Positions 34,982 to 42,831 are shown, numbered from the stretch's first letter. The stretch: DNA of 64,000 nt from Oscillospiraceae bacterium (GCA_910574935.1 CAJTCU010000013.1:1-64000); one strand, 5' to 3'. Notes: a model not told the origin generated them from the letters alone. Program-made: numbers and translations.

Positions 34982-35106
34982 GGAACCATTCCTCTCTCTC
35001 TAAGAACCCCTATTCACGGGTTCAAAAATACGATTTACGCAACTGGTTTAAATTATAATCCTCCCTGCCCCAGGAATGATGAATTTTTTGTAAAAGTTTT
35101 GGCATA

Positions 35107-35146
35107 GCAAAAGAGCCGGGCGGCCCTGGGGGCAATCCGGCTCTTT
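35107..35146 (-). terminator. Terminator after the glycyl radical enzyme operon
   Basis: Stem AAGAGCCGG / CCGGCTCTT with a 17-base loop; on the minus strand TTTTGC follows. It lies directly after the activase stop codon. Confidence 0.75.
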
Positions 35147-35149
35147 CCT

Positions 35150-35164
35150 TTAAGGCAATACCGC
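35150..35164. mobile_element. Solo R2 end fused to the activase gene end
   Basis: TTAAGGCAATACCGC with no partner end nearby. It supplies the TAA stop and the last four codons (Ala-Val-Leu-Pro) of the activase gene. Confidence 0.6.
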
Positions 35165-36037
35165 CTTTTCCTGCCACTGGCGTTTTTTCTCTGGCGGCAC
35201 GGTCTTTAGCTCTGCCAGGGCATAGTCCTGGCCCAGGGCCTCCCACTTGGTTTTGCCAATGTCGTGGTAGGCCATTATCTCCACGCTCTCCACGCAGCCG
35301 TGCCGCTCTCGCAGCCCCCGGATGGCCGCGAAGTGCTCCTCCTGGTCGTTAACCTTCGGAATAATGGGGCAGCGCAGGGCCACCCGGGCGCCCATCTGGT
35401 CTAGCAGGGCCAGAGAATCCAGCACCGGCTCCAGCGGGGCCCCGGTCCAGCGCTTGTGCTCCTGGGGGTCGCTGTGCTTGAAATCCAGCAAAAACAAATC
35501 CGTCCCCTCCGCCAGGGCTTTCAGCCGCTCTGGGGCCACCAGGCCGTTGGTCTCCAGGGCGGTGTGGTAGCCCCGCTCCTTACAGGCGGACAGCAGCTCT
35601 GTCAAAAAGTTAAACTGCACCGAGGCCTCTCCCCCGGAGAAGGTCACCCCGCCCCCCGAGGACCGGTAGTACTTGGCGTCTTTGTCCACCTCTGCCATCA
35701 CCTGGGCGGCGTCCATCTCCCGGCCCGAGAGCTCCAGGGCCCCGTTGGGGCAGAGGCCCGCGCAGTGCCCGCAGGCCGCGCATTTTTCCCGATGGAAAGC
35801 ATGCCCGGCCTCCCCCACCTGGTGGGCCCCCTGGGGGCAGGCGGTACAGGCCCCGCAGCGGGCGCACTTCTCCGGCCGGTACAGCAGCTGGGGCTGAGGA
35901 GAGAAGCTCTCAGGATTATGGCACCAGGCACAGCGCATATTGCAGCCCTTTAGGAACACCGTGGTGCGGATGCCCGGGCCGTCGTACACGCAGAAGCGCT
36001 GAATATCGAACACAATGCCAGTGGTTTTAGGCTCCAT
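35150..36037 (-). CDS. Glycyl radical enzyme activating protein (radical SAM)
   Basis: Cytoplasmic radical-SAM enzyme that abstracts a hydrogen from the conserved glycine of its partner; 295 residues. The SAM-cluster motif is GCNMRCAWC (Cys32, Cys36, Cys39), preceded by DIQRFCVYDGPGIRTTVFLK. It is followed by an 8-Cys, two-cluster ferredoxin-like insertion (CARCGACTACP and CAACGHCAGLCPNG), typical of activases of eliminase-type enzymes rather than of PFL itself. SAM-binding GGG is in GGGVTFSGGEA. ATG 36037 overlaps the last codons and stop of the partner gene by 11 bases (ATGGAGCCTAA), so the two are translationally coupled. Its C-terminal residues come from an R2 repeat end. Confidence 0.95.
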   Translation of the reverse strand: MEPKTTGIVFDIQRFCVYDGPGIRTTVFLKGCNMRCAWCHNPESFSPQPQLLYRPEKCARCGACTACPQGAHQVGEAGHAFHREKCAACGHCAGLCPNGALELSGREMDAAQVMAEVDKDAKYYRSSGGGVTFSGGEASVQFNFLTELLSACKERGYHTALETNGLVAPERLKALAEGTDLFLLDFKHSDPQEHKRWTGAPLEPVLDSLALLDQMGARVALRCPIIPKVNDQEEHFAAIRGLRERHGCVESVEIMAYHDIGKTKWEALGQDYALAELKTVPPEKKRQWQEKAVLP

Positions 36038-38279
36038 AGGTAGTCCTCTCAATGATCTCCCGCTGGACGATGGGGTTCAGGGTGACGAACCGGGCGGAGA
36101 AACCGCCAATGCGCACCAGCAGGTTCTGGTAGTTTTCCGGGTGGACCATAGCGTTTTCCAGGTCCTCTTTGCCCACCACGCACAGGTTGGTCTGCACGCC
36201 GCCGTTCTGGTAAAAGGCTTTCAGCACCGCGCCCACCTTATCCATGGCCCCAGCGAACAGCTCCTTGGTAAAGCGCACGTTGTTGATGACCCCCACGTGT
36301 TTGGTATTGTCAAACTTGGACATGGAGTTCAGCAGGGCGGTGACGCCGCACTTATCCGCCCCAATAGAGGGTCCGTTGGCGTTGGCCATAGGCGCGCCTT
36401 TGTGGCGGCCGCAGGCCGAGGCGGAGCAGAAGTTGCCCCATTCGGCGCTCATGGAGTTGTTCACGCTGACAATATTATACCTGTGCAGCCCAGCTTTTTC
36501 CCCGGCCTGGCTGGTCATGCGGCCCAGGTCGCCGAACAGCCGCACGGCCATAGCGTCGGCCGTCTCCTGGTCGTTGCCGTATTTGGGGGCGTCCAGGCAG
36601 AGGCGGCGCACGTCCTCATGGCCCGCAAAGTCCTGGTCCAAAACCTCCACCATCTGGCCCAGGGTCAGGCGCTTCTCCTCATAAACCAGCTGTTTGATGG
36701 CCGTCAGGCTGTCGGCGCAGCTGATGATGCCGAACATCTCGCTAGAGGCGTTCAGGTACCGCACGCCCCCCTCAAAGGCGGCCTTGCCCCGGGCAATGCA
36801 GTCGTCCAGCAGCAGGCTCAGGTGCAGGTAGGGGGCGTCCTCCCCGGCGATTTGATAGTTCAAATACTTTTGCACCGCGTACTTCTCAATCACCGGCCGC
36901 AGCTGGCCCATCACTGCGCCATACAGCTTTTCAAAGCTGTCCAGCTCATCCAGCCCGCCGGTTTTTTCCCCGCAGAACACCCCGTGGTACGAGTCCACCC
37001 CGTTGTGCAGGGCCAGGTCCAGGGCCTTTAGGGCGTTGATGCCGTTGTTGGGGGTGCCCACGCTGTAGCCCACCAGCACATACTCGCCGCAGCCAAAGGG
37101 CACGTACTGCTCCGCCTCGGCCCGGCTGACGCCATAGACCTTCTCCACAGCGGGCACATTGGTGTCGTCGGAATAGATGATGGGGAAGGTGGTCCCCTCG
37201 GCGTTGACCTCCATGGCCTTTTGGAACACCGCCTCGCTCATGCCGGTATAGTACCGCAGGGTCAGCTGGGGCACCGTTTCCCGAAAACGCCGGGAGGCCT
37301 CCATAATCGCCATAGCCAGCCGGTCGGCCTCTTCCGGGTGGCGGCGGCCCACCCCGCCGATGATCACCCGGCAGTCGTGGATCTTGTTGATCTCCTTAAA
37401 ATGTTTATATAGGTAGAGAATGATCTCTACGCCCTCTTCCTCCGTGATGCGCCCGGCGTCCAGGTCGGCGGCGTACAGGGGACCCAGATAGTCGTCCATG
37501 CGGCTGTAGTTCATCAGGTCGCAGCTGACGGAGTAAATCCACATCAGCTGCACGCCCTCCAGGAAAGTGGCCGGCGGGTTATGCTGTATGTGGCAAAGGG
37601 CCTGGGCCATCCGCTCAAAGCGCCCCTTGGCGGCGGAGCCCCCGGCCTTTTGGGCCAGTTCCTCCGCCTGGGCCTGGTAGCGGGCGCAGGCCTGCCGCAG
37701 GCTCTGGGTCCACATTTTCAGCGCTGTATAAAAGGAGTTCTCCCCCCGGCGCTGTACCATGCCGTCAATCTCCCGGTCCAGGCCGTCAAAGCCCAGCTGA
37801 ATCAGCTTTTCAAAGTCCAGGTTGGTGCCCGCCACCCGGCAGTCGCAGTTGCCCACCCCGGGGCTGGCGTAGCCTTTGGGGGGCACGTAGCCATAGCGGC
37901 TGGCAAAGGCCAGGTCCAGCTTGCGGGCGGTGTGCTCTTCGTGCCAATAGTTTTGCAGGGCCTGGCACTGGTACACCTCCTGGGCGCTCAGCTGGTCCCC
38001 GCACTGGCCCAGAGCCTGGGCAAACTCGAACTCGTTAAAATAATAGGTATAGCAGCCCCCCACCATGGCGGAGTATCCCCCCACCTGAGAGGTAAAGCCC
38101 AGGTAGCCGTGTTCGTACCGGCCGGCAACGCCGTCGTTTTCGTCAATAGGGACCAGAATGTTTTTCAGCTGAAGGTCCATGCAGCGGGCCTCCCGCAGGT
38201 AGATGTCGCCCTCGTTTTCCCGGTAGACCCGGGAGAACTCCAGGGCGTCGCGGAGCTTTTGAATTGGGGTTTTATACAT
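36027..38279 (-). CDS. Glycyl radical enzyme of unassigned substrate (PFL-like family)
   Basis: Large cytoplasmic radical enzyme, 750 residues, somewhat shorter than glycerol or choline lyases. The glycyl radical motif RIGGFSARF is at 723-731, with Gly726 as radical carrier, followed by VTLNPIVQREIIERT as in the family. The thiyl residue is Cys397 in PFGCGEYVLVG: a GCxE motif (Glu399), as in eliminases, not the Cys-Cys of true PFL. The middle residue Gly398 is unusual; characterised enzymes normally have Val or Leu. It is coupled to its activase and divergent from an AraC regulator. No microcompartment, aldehyde dehydrogenase or transporter is adjacent, so the reaction cannot be assigned. ATG 38279 has AAAGGAGG. 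A polyol or sugar-derived substrate is only a guess. Confidence 0.9.
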   Translation of the reverse strand: MYKTPIQKLRDALEFSRVYRENEGDIYLREARCMDLQLKNILVPIDENDGVAGRYEHGYLGFTSQVGGYSAMVGGCYTYYFNEFEFAQALGQCGDQLSAQEVYQCQALQNYWHEEHTARKLDLAFASRYGYVPPKGYASPGVGNCDCRVAGTNLDFEKLIQLGFDGLDREIDGMVQRRGENSFYTALKMWTQSLRQACARYQAQAEELAQKAGGSAAKGRFERMAQALCHIQHNPPATFLEGVQLMWIYSVSCDLMNYSRMDDYLGPLYAADLDAGRITEEEGVEIILYLYKHFKEINKIHDCRVIIGGVGRRHPEEADRLAMAIMEASRRFRETVPQLTLRYYTGMSEAVFQKAMEVNAEGTTFPIIYSDDTNVPAVEKVYGVSRAEAEQYVPFGCGEYVLVGYSVGTPNNGINALKALDLALHNGVDSYHGVFCGEKTGGLDELDSFEKLYGAVMGQLRPVIEKYAVQKYLNYQIAGEDAPYLHLSLLLDDCIARGKAAFEGGVRYLNASSEMFGIISCADSLTAIKQLVYEEKRLTLGQMVEVLDQDFAGHEDVRRLCLDAPKYGNDQETADAMAVRLFGDLGRMTSQAGEKAGLHRYNIVSVNNSMSAEWGNFCSASACGRHKGAPMANANGPSIGADKCGVTALLNSMSKFDNTKHVGVINNVRFTKELFAGAMDKVGAVLKAFYQNGGVQTNLCVVGKEDLENAMVHPENYQNLLVRIGGFSARFVTLNPIVQREIIERTTYGA

Positions 38280-38464
38280 GGTCAGGTTCCTCCTTTGAGA
38301 TTTTATTTCATTTTATATTGGGATATTGGGGGGTGCATTTTAGGGTGGTGCTTTGTTTCTTCCGCTGGGCGGTTTTTTGCCGCTCTCTTTTCTGTTAAGT
38401 TTTTCTGCCGGCGCTTTTTGCCGGTAGGTTTTTGCTGATTAAGGGCCTTCGCTCTGGGACGCTG

Positions 38465-38720
38465 TGGGGTGGGGGCCGCTGTTTCGCAGCTGCCGCGACT
38501 TTGCGCGGCAGCTGCGAAAGGCGCTACTTTTTGGCGGCGCGATGGCTGTGCTTCCCCTCCGGCTGGTGGGCCGCTTGGGGTTTGGGCCTTTACTTTCGGG
38601 TTTCTTTCGCGCCGCTTTTTCTTTACATGCCGCTTCTTTAAGGCCGCCTCCGGCGGGGAGGGACTCTGTCCCTCCACCCCGCAAGGGGGGCAACCGCCCC
38701 CTTGACCCCACGGCGCTTCG
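38465..38720 (+). repeat. GC-rich multi-hairpin intergenic repeat, variant copy 4
   Basis: Begins GGGGGCCGCTGTTTCGCAGC, with a perfect 15-bp-arm hairpin TTTCGCAGCTGCCGC / GCGGCAGCTGCGAAA at 38482-38519, and later CCGCCTCCGGCGG, GGAGGGACTCTGTCCCTCC and GGGGGGCAACCGCCCCC. It matches variant copy 3 in opening and order. It fills most of the 512-base gap between the divergent GRE and AraC genes, so it is probably not a specific operator. Confidence 0.55.
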
Positions 38721-38731
38721 CGCCTTTTTAC

Positions 38732-38760
38732 TTGCTTTTTGTGGGGCGGGCGACTATAAT
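38732..38760 (+). promoter_or_regulatory. Promoter of the AraC-type regulator gene
   Basis: TTGCTT (38732-38737), a 17-base spacer and perfect TATAAT (38755-38760), about 30 bases before the start codon. The opposite, GRE-directed side has only a TATAAA-like box (38317-38312) with no -35, as expected for an activator-dependent promoter. Confidence 0.7.
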
Positions 38761-38791
38761 AAAGCAAACTCTTTGCATGGGAGGCCCCTCT

Positions 38792-39643
38792 ATGGACGAG
38801 CCTGTTCTGCTCCATCTGACCGAATCCGGCTTCCGCCAAGGCGAGGCCGGCGTCCTCCACCAGCGGGGCGTACACTCCACCTACCGTCTCCACACCCACG
38901 ACTTCTACGAGCTCTTCCTGGTGCCAAACGGCAGCGCCATCCACGTGGTCAACGGCCAGACCCAAATCCTCACCGGCGGCTCCCTAGTGCTCATCCGCCC
39001 CAGCGACGTGCATAAGTACGAGCCCCTGGACGGCAGCGACTTCGAGCTGCTCAGCGCCGGAATACCCGCCGCCGCCTTTCGCCGCCTTTGCACCTACCTG
39101 GCGGTAGAGGAGCGGGTATTCCTGGCTCCCGCGCTGCCGCCCCACCGGGTCCTTTCCGGCTGGGTCTTGGCAGACACCGCCCGCCGCCTGTTAGAGGCGC
39201 CCACTGCGGCCCCGGACCTGGCCCTCTATGTGCTGGGGCTGTTCCCCGGGCTGGTGGGGGCGTTTTTAAGCGGCCCGCCCAAAGAGCCGCCCTTTCCCCC
39301 CTGGTTCTCCCAGCTGATTGAGGAGATGAACCGGCCGGAAAATTTTGTCCCCGGCCTGCCCCGGCTGCTGCGGCTGGCCAACTTCTCACAGGAGCACTTG
39401 ACCCGGCTGTTCCGCCGGTACCTGGGGGCTACCCCCACCGAGTTCATCAACACCAAGCGCTTGGAGCTGGCCTGCGACCTGCTGCTGGCCGGAGAGGTCC
39501 CCGCCGCCCAGGTGGGCGGGCTGTGCGGTTTTAACAGCCAGAGCCATTTTTATCGTCTCTTTACCGCCCGCTACGGCTATCCGCCTAAAAAGTACCGGGA
39601 CGCCTTTTTACACCAAAGCGCTGGAAGTTCATCCTCATTATAA
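38792..39643 (+). CDS. AraC-family transcriptional regulator
   Basis: DNA-binding regulator, 283 residues. The N-terminal cupin-like sensing domain has YRLHTHDFYELFLVPNGSAI and GGSLVLIRPSDVHKYEPL. The C-terminal double helix-turn-helix has LANFSQEHLTRLFRRYLGAT, PTEFINTKRLELACDLLLAG and the second-helix signature CGFNSQSHFYRLFTARYGYP. ATG 38792 is chosen because GGGAGG lies 7 bases upstream. It is divergent from the glycyl radical enzyme operon, the arrangement typical of AraC activators and their targets, so it probably senses that enzyme's substrate. Confidence 0.93.
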   Translation: MDEPVLLHLTESGFRQGEAGVLHQRGVHSTYRLHTHDFYELFLVPNGSAIHVVNGQTQILTGGSLVLIRPSDVHKYEPLDGSDFELLSAGIPAAAFRRLCTYLAVEERVFLAPALPPHRVLSGWVLADTARRLLEAPTAAPDLALYVLGLFPGLVGAFLSGPPKEPPFPPWFSQLIEEMNRPENFVPGLPRLLRLANFSQEHLTRLFRRYLGATPTEFINTKRLELACDLLLAGEVPAAQVGGLCGFNSQSHFYRLFTARYGYPPKKYRDAFLHQSAGSSSSL

Positions 39644-39753
39644 GCTTTTTTAGGATAAAATCCACTGCTACATTGACGGGTTTTTCCACTATATTGATTT
39701 TTTATAGAAGATCAAATCCAAAACGGGATTCACCGCTAAGCCGCCTCTTAGTC

Positions 39754-40120
39754 TAAAAGCCTGTTTAGTATCTAGGCCCGCATAGATTGCAAGGTCAGAT
39801 GTTTCGCCAGAGTGTTTAAATTGAATGCCGCCAATTAGGGCTTGTTTGAAAATAGAGGAAATGACGAATTTTTGGCCAGAAGGGGACAATTTCAAGGAGA
39901 AGAACCGCTGTAGTTAGCTGCGCTAACTACGTCACTCTGGCGATTGACGAGGATTTTCGACGTAGAAAGTGGCCTCTTCTGGCCAAAAAAGACGACGTTT
40001 TCGATTTTTCAAACAAGCCCTAGACCATTCTGTGGTCTTGGGCTTCAAGCAAGCGAAAGTTTGGGTGCTATGGTGAAAAATATGCCAGCTATGTGCGCCC
40101 CGATGCTAAACAGGCTTCTA
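39754..40120. mobile_element. R3 repeat interrupted by an R1 repeat
   Basis: Ends TAAAAGCCTGTTTAGTATC and, inverted, TAGAAGCCTGTTTAGCATC. After removal of the R1 copy inside, about 180 bases remain, the R2 length. The interior resembles R2 in place and order (GGTCAGATGTTTCGCCAGAG for GTCAGATTTTTCTTCAGAG; GCGAAAGTTTGGGTGCTATG for GCGAAAGCTGTGCGCTAT), although the ends differ. R3 therefore seems a sister of R2. The remaining bases of the 39644-40296 gap hold no convincing gene. Confidence 0.5.
39836..40022. mobile_element. R1 repeat (MITE-like), full copy inside R3
   Basis: 187 bp, ends TTAGGGCTTGTTTGAAAA and TTTTTCAAACAAGCCCTA. The central palindrome GTAGTTAGCTGCGCTAACTA is shared with the inner copy at 29.1-29.3 kb. 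The near-perfect ends suggest recent movement. Confidence 0.75.
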
Positions 40121-40296
40121 AAGCCCAGAAAGAGGCACGCCAATGGGTTTCCCACCTTAAAAACAAATAAGGCGAAGCCCTGTTGCTCCGCCGTTCCTCT
40201 ATATTCTATGAATAAGTTTTATAAGCCACGGCCCTTCTCCCCAATGAATGCCTTAGCTTCTTTCCTGTGGATGTAGAAGCCCATCGTCTTGCATCC

Positions 40297-41223
40297 TTAT
40301 GAAGTCTCAAAACAATTTTGCTTCAGCTGTTTTCCCATATTTCTATCCTCTGTTCTGGGCCATCCTATAAGCATGGGAGCTTCTGGGCAGTGGTTGGCGC
40401 GGTTTTTGGCCAGAACCCCCGCGCTGTGGCAGGCGTAGCAGTACAGGCAGCCGTGGGCGCAGGTGTCGTAGCAGCCAATGTCCACGCTTTGGGCACAGCC
40501 GCACTCTGGCCGCTGGTTCTTATCCTTCTTCTCCGGCCGGGCCGCGCCCAGGGGCCCGGCAAAGCGGGCCGGGTCCACGCAGCGGGCCCTTTCTATCCCC
40601 AGGGCACTTAGGTCCATGGGCTCGGCGCAGGCATCTATGGCCAGGCCACAGCTGTGGGCAATCCGGGCCAGCTCACCGGCCAGCCGGCGCTGTTCCTCTT
40701 GGGAAAAATCCACCAGGCCCAGGGGCTCCATAGCCCGGGCGGTGTTCCGGTAAAAGTCTAAAAAGCTGATGGTACACCGGCGGGTATAAGGGGCAAGGCG
40801 GCGGGTCAGCTCTCCAAAATAATGGACATGATAGGCAAAGCTGTAGTTCCGGCTAAGGAAAATGGGGTCGTACCGCCAGATCACCCGGTCGGGGCCCAGC
40901 TTTTCCGCCAACTGAATGAAAGCTGGGATCAGCTTTTGGCCTTTATTGGGCACCCCGGGCTCTACGTCCTGACCATAAGAGGTAATGGTAAACTGAAAAT
41001 AATAGGCGTAGTCCTCCAGCTCCTTCAGCCGGGGCAGCAAGGGAGCGGGGTTTTTGGTCCAGAACACAATTCCCTCCACCGCCTGAGGAGAAAGATCCAC
41101 CCGGCGGATCTGCTGGGGATTCATGGGATTGGGCACCAGGACCTCTCCGGCCTGAAAACAGTGGAGCAGCCAGGAAGTATAATAGGCGGGGATGTCCGTG
41201 CGGCGGCTGGCGCTGAGAATCAT
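40297..41223 (-). CDS. DUF1848 protein, radical-SAM-like
   Basis: Uncharacterised DUF1848 family, 308 residues. Hallmarks seen: MILSASRRTDIPAYYTSWLL, VLVPNPMNPQQIRRVDLSPQ, IVFWTKNPAPLLPRL and DRVIWRYDPIFLS. The C-terminus has Cys-rich motifs CGCAQSVDIGCYDTCAHGCL followed by YCYAC, so a C-x3-C-x2-C iron-sulfur site of radical-SAM type lies at the end rather than the beginning. Function is unknown; a role in repair or nucleotide chemistry has been speculated for related proteins but nothing here shows it. ATG 41223 has AAGGAGG 6 bases upstream. It lies 39 bases downstream of the lacI-type gene on the same strand and may share its transcript. Confidence 0.82.
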   Translation of the reverse strand: MILSASRRTDIPAYYTSWLLHCFQAGEVLVPNPMNPQQIRRVDLSPQAVEGIVFWTKNPAPLLPRLKELEDYAYYFQFTITSYGQDVEPGVPNKGQKLIPAFIQLAEKLGPDRVIWRYDPIFLSRNYSFAYHVHYFGELTRRLAPYTRRCTISFLDFYRNTARAMEPLGLVDFSQEEQRRLAGELARIAHSCGLAIDACAEPMDLSALGIERARCVDPARFAGPLGAARPEKKDKNQRPECGCAQSVDIGCYDTCAHGCLYCYACHSAGVLAKNRANHCPEAPMLIGWPRTEDRNMGKQLKQNCFETS

Positions 41224-41262
41224 GGGGGCCCTCCTTACCGGCATTCATTTGTTGAAAAGGCC

Positions 41263-42324
41263 TCACGGCCTGGCTGTAGACTGCCTGGGAATATGGGCGC
41301 ATGGCAGCAAGATTCTGGGATTGTCCGCCTGCCGCCCCGCCATAAGATCCAACAGGATCTTGGCACTGGCCCGCCCCATTTGGGCAAGCGGAAGATCAAT
41401 GGTCGTTAGAGCGGGAATCACAAAGCCAGAGGCACTGTCATTGTCGAAACCATGCAGAGAAAGGTCCTCTGGTACCCGAACACCCCGCTCATGGGCTGCT
41501 TTCATGGCGCCAAAGGCCATGGGATCGTTCATGCAGAAAATGGCCGTAGGGGGCGCGGGCAGGTCCAGCAGCCTGCCGCACTGCTCGTATCCCATGCTAA
41601 ACCCCCAGCTGCCTGTGCAGACATAGGCTGGGTCAAAAACCAGGTCGTGTTCCATCAAGGACTCGGTATAGGCCTGCATCCGCCGGTGGGTGGGAATGGA
41701 ATTGATCGGCCCGGAGATCAGGGCAATCCGCTGGTGGCCTAGTCCAGCCAAGTAGTCCACAGCCAGCTTTGCCCCCTGATAATCATCATAGTTTACCGTA
41801 TAGTCGTCCCCGCTTTTGGTAAAGCAGTAGGCGTATACCACGGGAAAAGGCAGCTCTGGTAAAATCCCCTCTACGTCCCTAGGGTGCAGGCCCACATAGA
41901 TCAGGCCGCTGACCCGAGAGGCCAGCAGGCTGGTAACACTGAGCTCCACAGAATGCCGGAACTCTGGCAGACAGACCAGTTTATCATACTCCACGTACTT
42001 TTGTAAAAGGGCCAGGTGCTCCAGCCGCAGGTTATATAGACTCAGGGCAAAGTCCTGGGCCTCGCACACAGCGGAGATTCCTTCTATAATCTGCCCGGTC
42101 ATGAAGGCCCCGATGTCCTCCACAACAATTCCAATGGTGCTGGTCCGGCTGGTTTTTAGATCCTTGGCCAGCGTGTTTGGGATATAATTCAGCTGCTTAA
42201 TGGCAGCCCGCACCCGGGCCTCGGTTTTTGGTGCGGTGGTCCCCTTGCGGTTAATCACATTGGACACCGTGGCCACAGAAACACCAGCCAGGGCAGCCAC
42301 ATCGTTGATGGTACTGATGGTCAA
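41263..42324 (-). CDS. LacI-family transcriptional repressor of the adjacent sugar cluster
   Basis: DNA-binding repressor, 353 residues. The helix-turn-helix is TINDVAALAGVSVATVSNVI and the hinge helix YIPNTLAKDLKTSRT. The periplasmic-binding-protein-like sensor has VNYDDYQGAKLAVDYLAGLG and the C-terminal family block VPEDLSLHGFDNDSASGFVI. The start is a TTG at 42324 with AAGGAGG 8 bases upstream; the in-frame GTG nine bases earlier overlaps that site. Its promoter and that of the divergent importer each have the same 14-bp palindrome-like site shortly downstream, implying repression of both (autoregulation). The effector is probably the imported oligosaccharide or a product of it. The 5' leader contains an R2 repeat. 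Confidence 0.93.
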   Translation of the reverse strand: MTISTINDVAALAGVSVATVSNVINRKGTTAPKTEARVRAAIKQLNYIPNTLAKDLKTSRTSTIGIVVEDIGAFMTGQIIEGISAVCEAQDFALSLYNLRLEHLALLQKYVEYDKLVCLPEFRHSVELSVTSLLASRVSGLIYVGLHPRDVEGILPELPFPVVYAYCFTKSGDDYTVNYDDYQGAKLAVDYLAGLGHQRIALISGPINSIPTHRRMQAYTESLMEHDLVFDPAYVCTGSWGFSMGYEQCGRLLDLPAPPTAIFCMNDPMAFGAMKAAHERGVRVPEDLSLHGFDNDSASGFVIPALTTIDLPLAQMGRASAKILLDLMAGRQADNPRILLPCAHIPRQSTARP

Positions 42325-42363
42325 AAGAACCACCTCCTTGGTTTCTCAAACAAACCGTTTTTT

Positions 42364-42541
42364 TTAAGGCAATACCGCAGAATTCTAAACCGTATTGCGC
42401 AGTCAGATTTTTCTTCAGAGGGTACAGATTGAGCGCCGTCCATCTCACCATTGACCAGCGAAAGCTGTGCTCTATCACGGAAAATCTGCAAGCAAGACGG
42501 TGCTTAAGGCGCCACCCGCGAATGGTGCGGGGGTGCCTTAA
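42364..42541. mobile_element. R2 repeat (MITE-like) in the lacI leader
   Basis: 178 bp from TTAAGGCAATACCGC to GTGCGGGGGTGCCTTAA. It lies between the lacI-type promoter (42646-42674) and its start codon, so it is transcribed as part of the 5' leader and would fold into a long hairpin about 40 bases before the ribosome binding site. Confidence 0.75.
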
Positions 42542-42606
42542 GGAAAAGCCGCTCCTTAAATATCAGGAAAACACAGGTATGCCCCATGGAACGGACAAGC
42601 GGCTGA

Positions 42607-42620
42607 TAAAACGTTTCAAG
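42607..42620. promoter_or_regulatory. Putative LacI-type operator O1
   Basis: TAAAACGTTTCAAG, about 25 bases downstream of the -10 box of the minus-strand lacI promoter. It is the exact reverse complement of O2. The central AACGTT is typical of LacI-family sites. Confidence 0.65.
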
Positions 42621-42645
42621 TTTCAGAAAAATCCATAATGTTCGT

Positions 42646-42674
42646 AGTATAGCATAGGCCCAGAAAATTTGCAA
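42646..42674 (-). promoter_or_regulatory. Promoter of the lacI-type gene
   Basis: On the minus strand TTGCAA (42674-42669), a 17-base spacer and TATACT (42651-42646). The O1 site follows, placing it early in the transcript. Confidence 0.65.
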
Positions 42675-42754
42675 GCGCTATCTTATATATCCTTGTGCCA
42701 GAAGTGGTAAGTCAGGGAAAAAGTGGAATTTTTTTGGAAAAGACGGAAAAAAGG

Positions 42755-42783
42755 TTGACATCGTTTTCCCCCTGTGATATTAT
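42755..42783 (+). promoter_or_regulatory. Promoter of the sugar importer / glycosidase cluster
   Basis: TTGACA (42755-42760), a 17-base spacer and TATTAT (42778-42783). O2 begins 35 bases after the -10 box, where bound repressor would block elongation. It gives a leader of about 320 bases before the first permease. Confidence 0.75.
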
Positions 42784-42817
42784 TATAGCCAAAAAAGAGT
42801 AAAACTTTATCCTAAAA

Positions 42818-42831
42818 CTTGAAACGTTTTA
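42818..42831. promoter_or_regulatory. Putative LacI-type operator O2
   Basis: CTTGAAACGTTTTA, identical to O1 on the opposite strand, 211 bases apart. Two identical sites flanking a divergent promoter region would allow looping. Confidence 0.65.

Noticed and set aside
38482-38519. 15-bp-arm palindrome as AraC operator
   Set aside because: The same opening sequence and hairpin position recur in the repeat at 20.7 kb, so it belongs to a dispersed repeat.
38303-38965. 220-residue Lys/Arg/Pro-rich frame on the minus strand opposite the AraC gene start
   Set aside because: It lies in GC-rich hairpin repeats, antisense to the AraC N-terminus, with no recognisable domain.
39689-39895. 68-residue minus-strand frame
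   Set aside because: Formed by repeat R1/R3 sequence; no ribosome binding site.
40034-40170. Short plus-strand frame (ending in VSHLKNK) after the R1 copy, looking like a gene remnant
   Set aside because: Only about 45 codons, it begins at the R1 border and overlaps the R3 end. It could be a decayed gene tail, but nothing identifies it.
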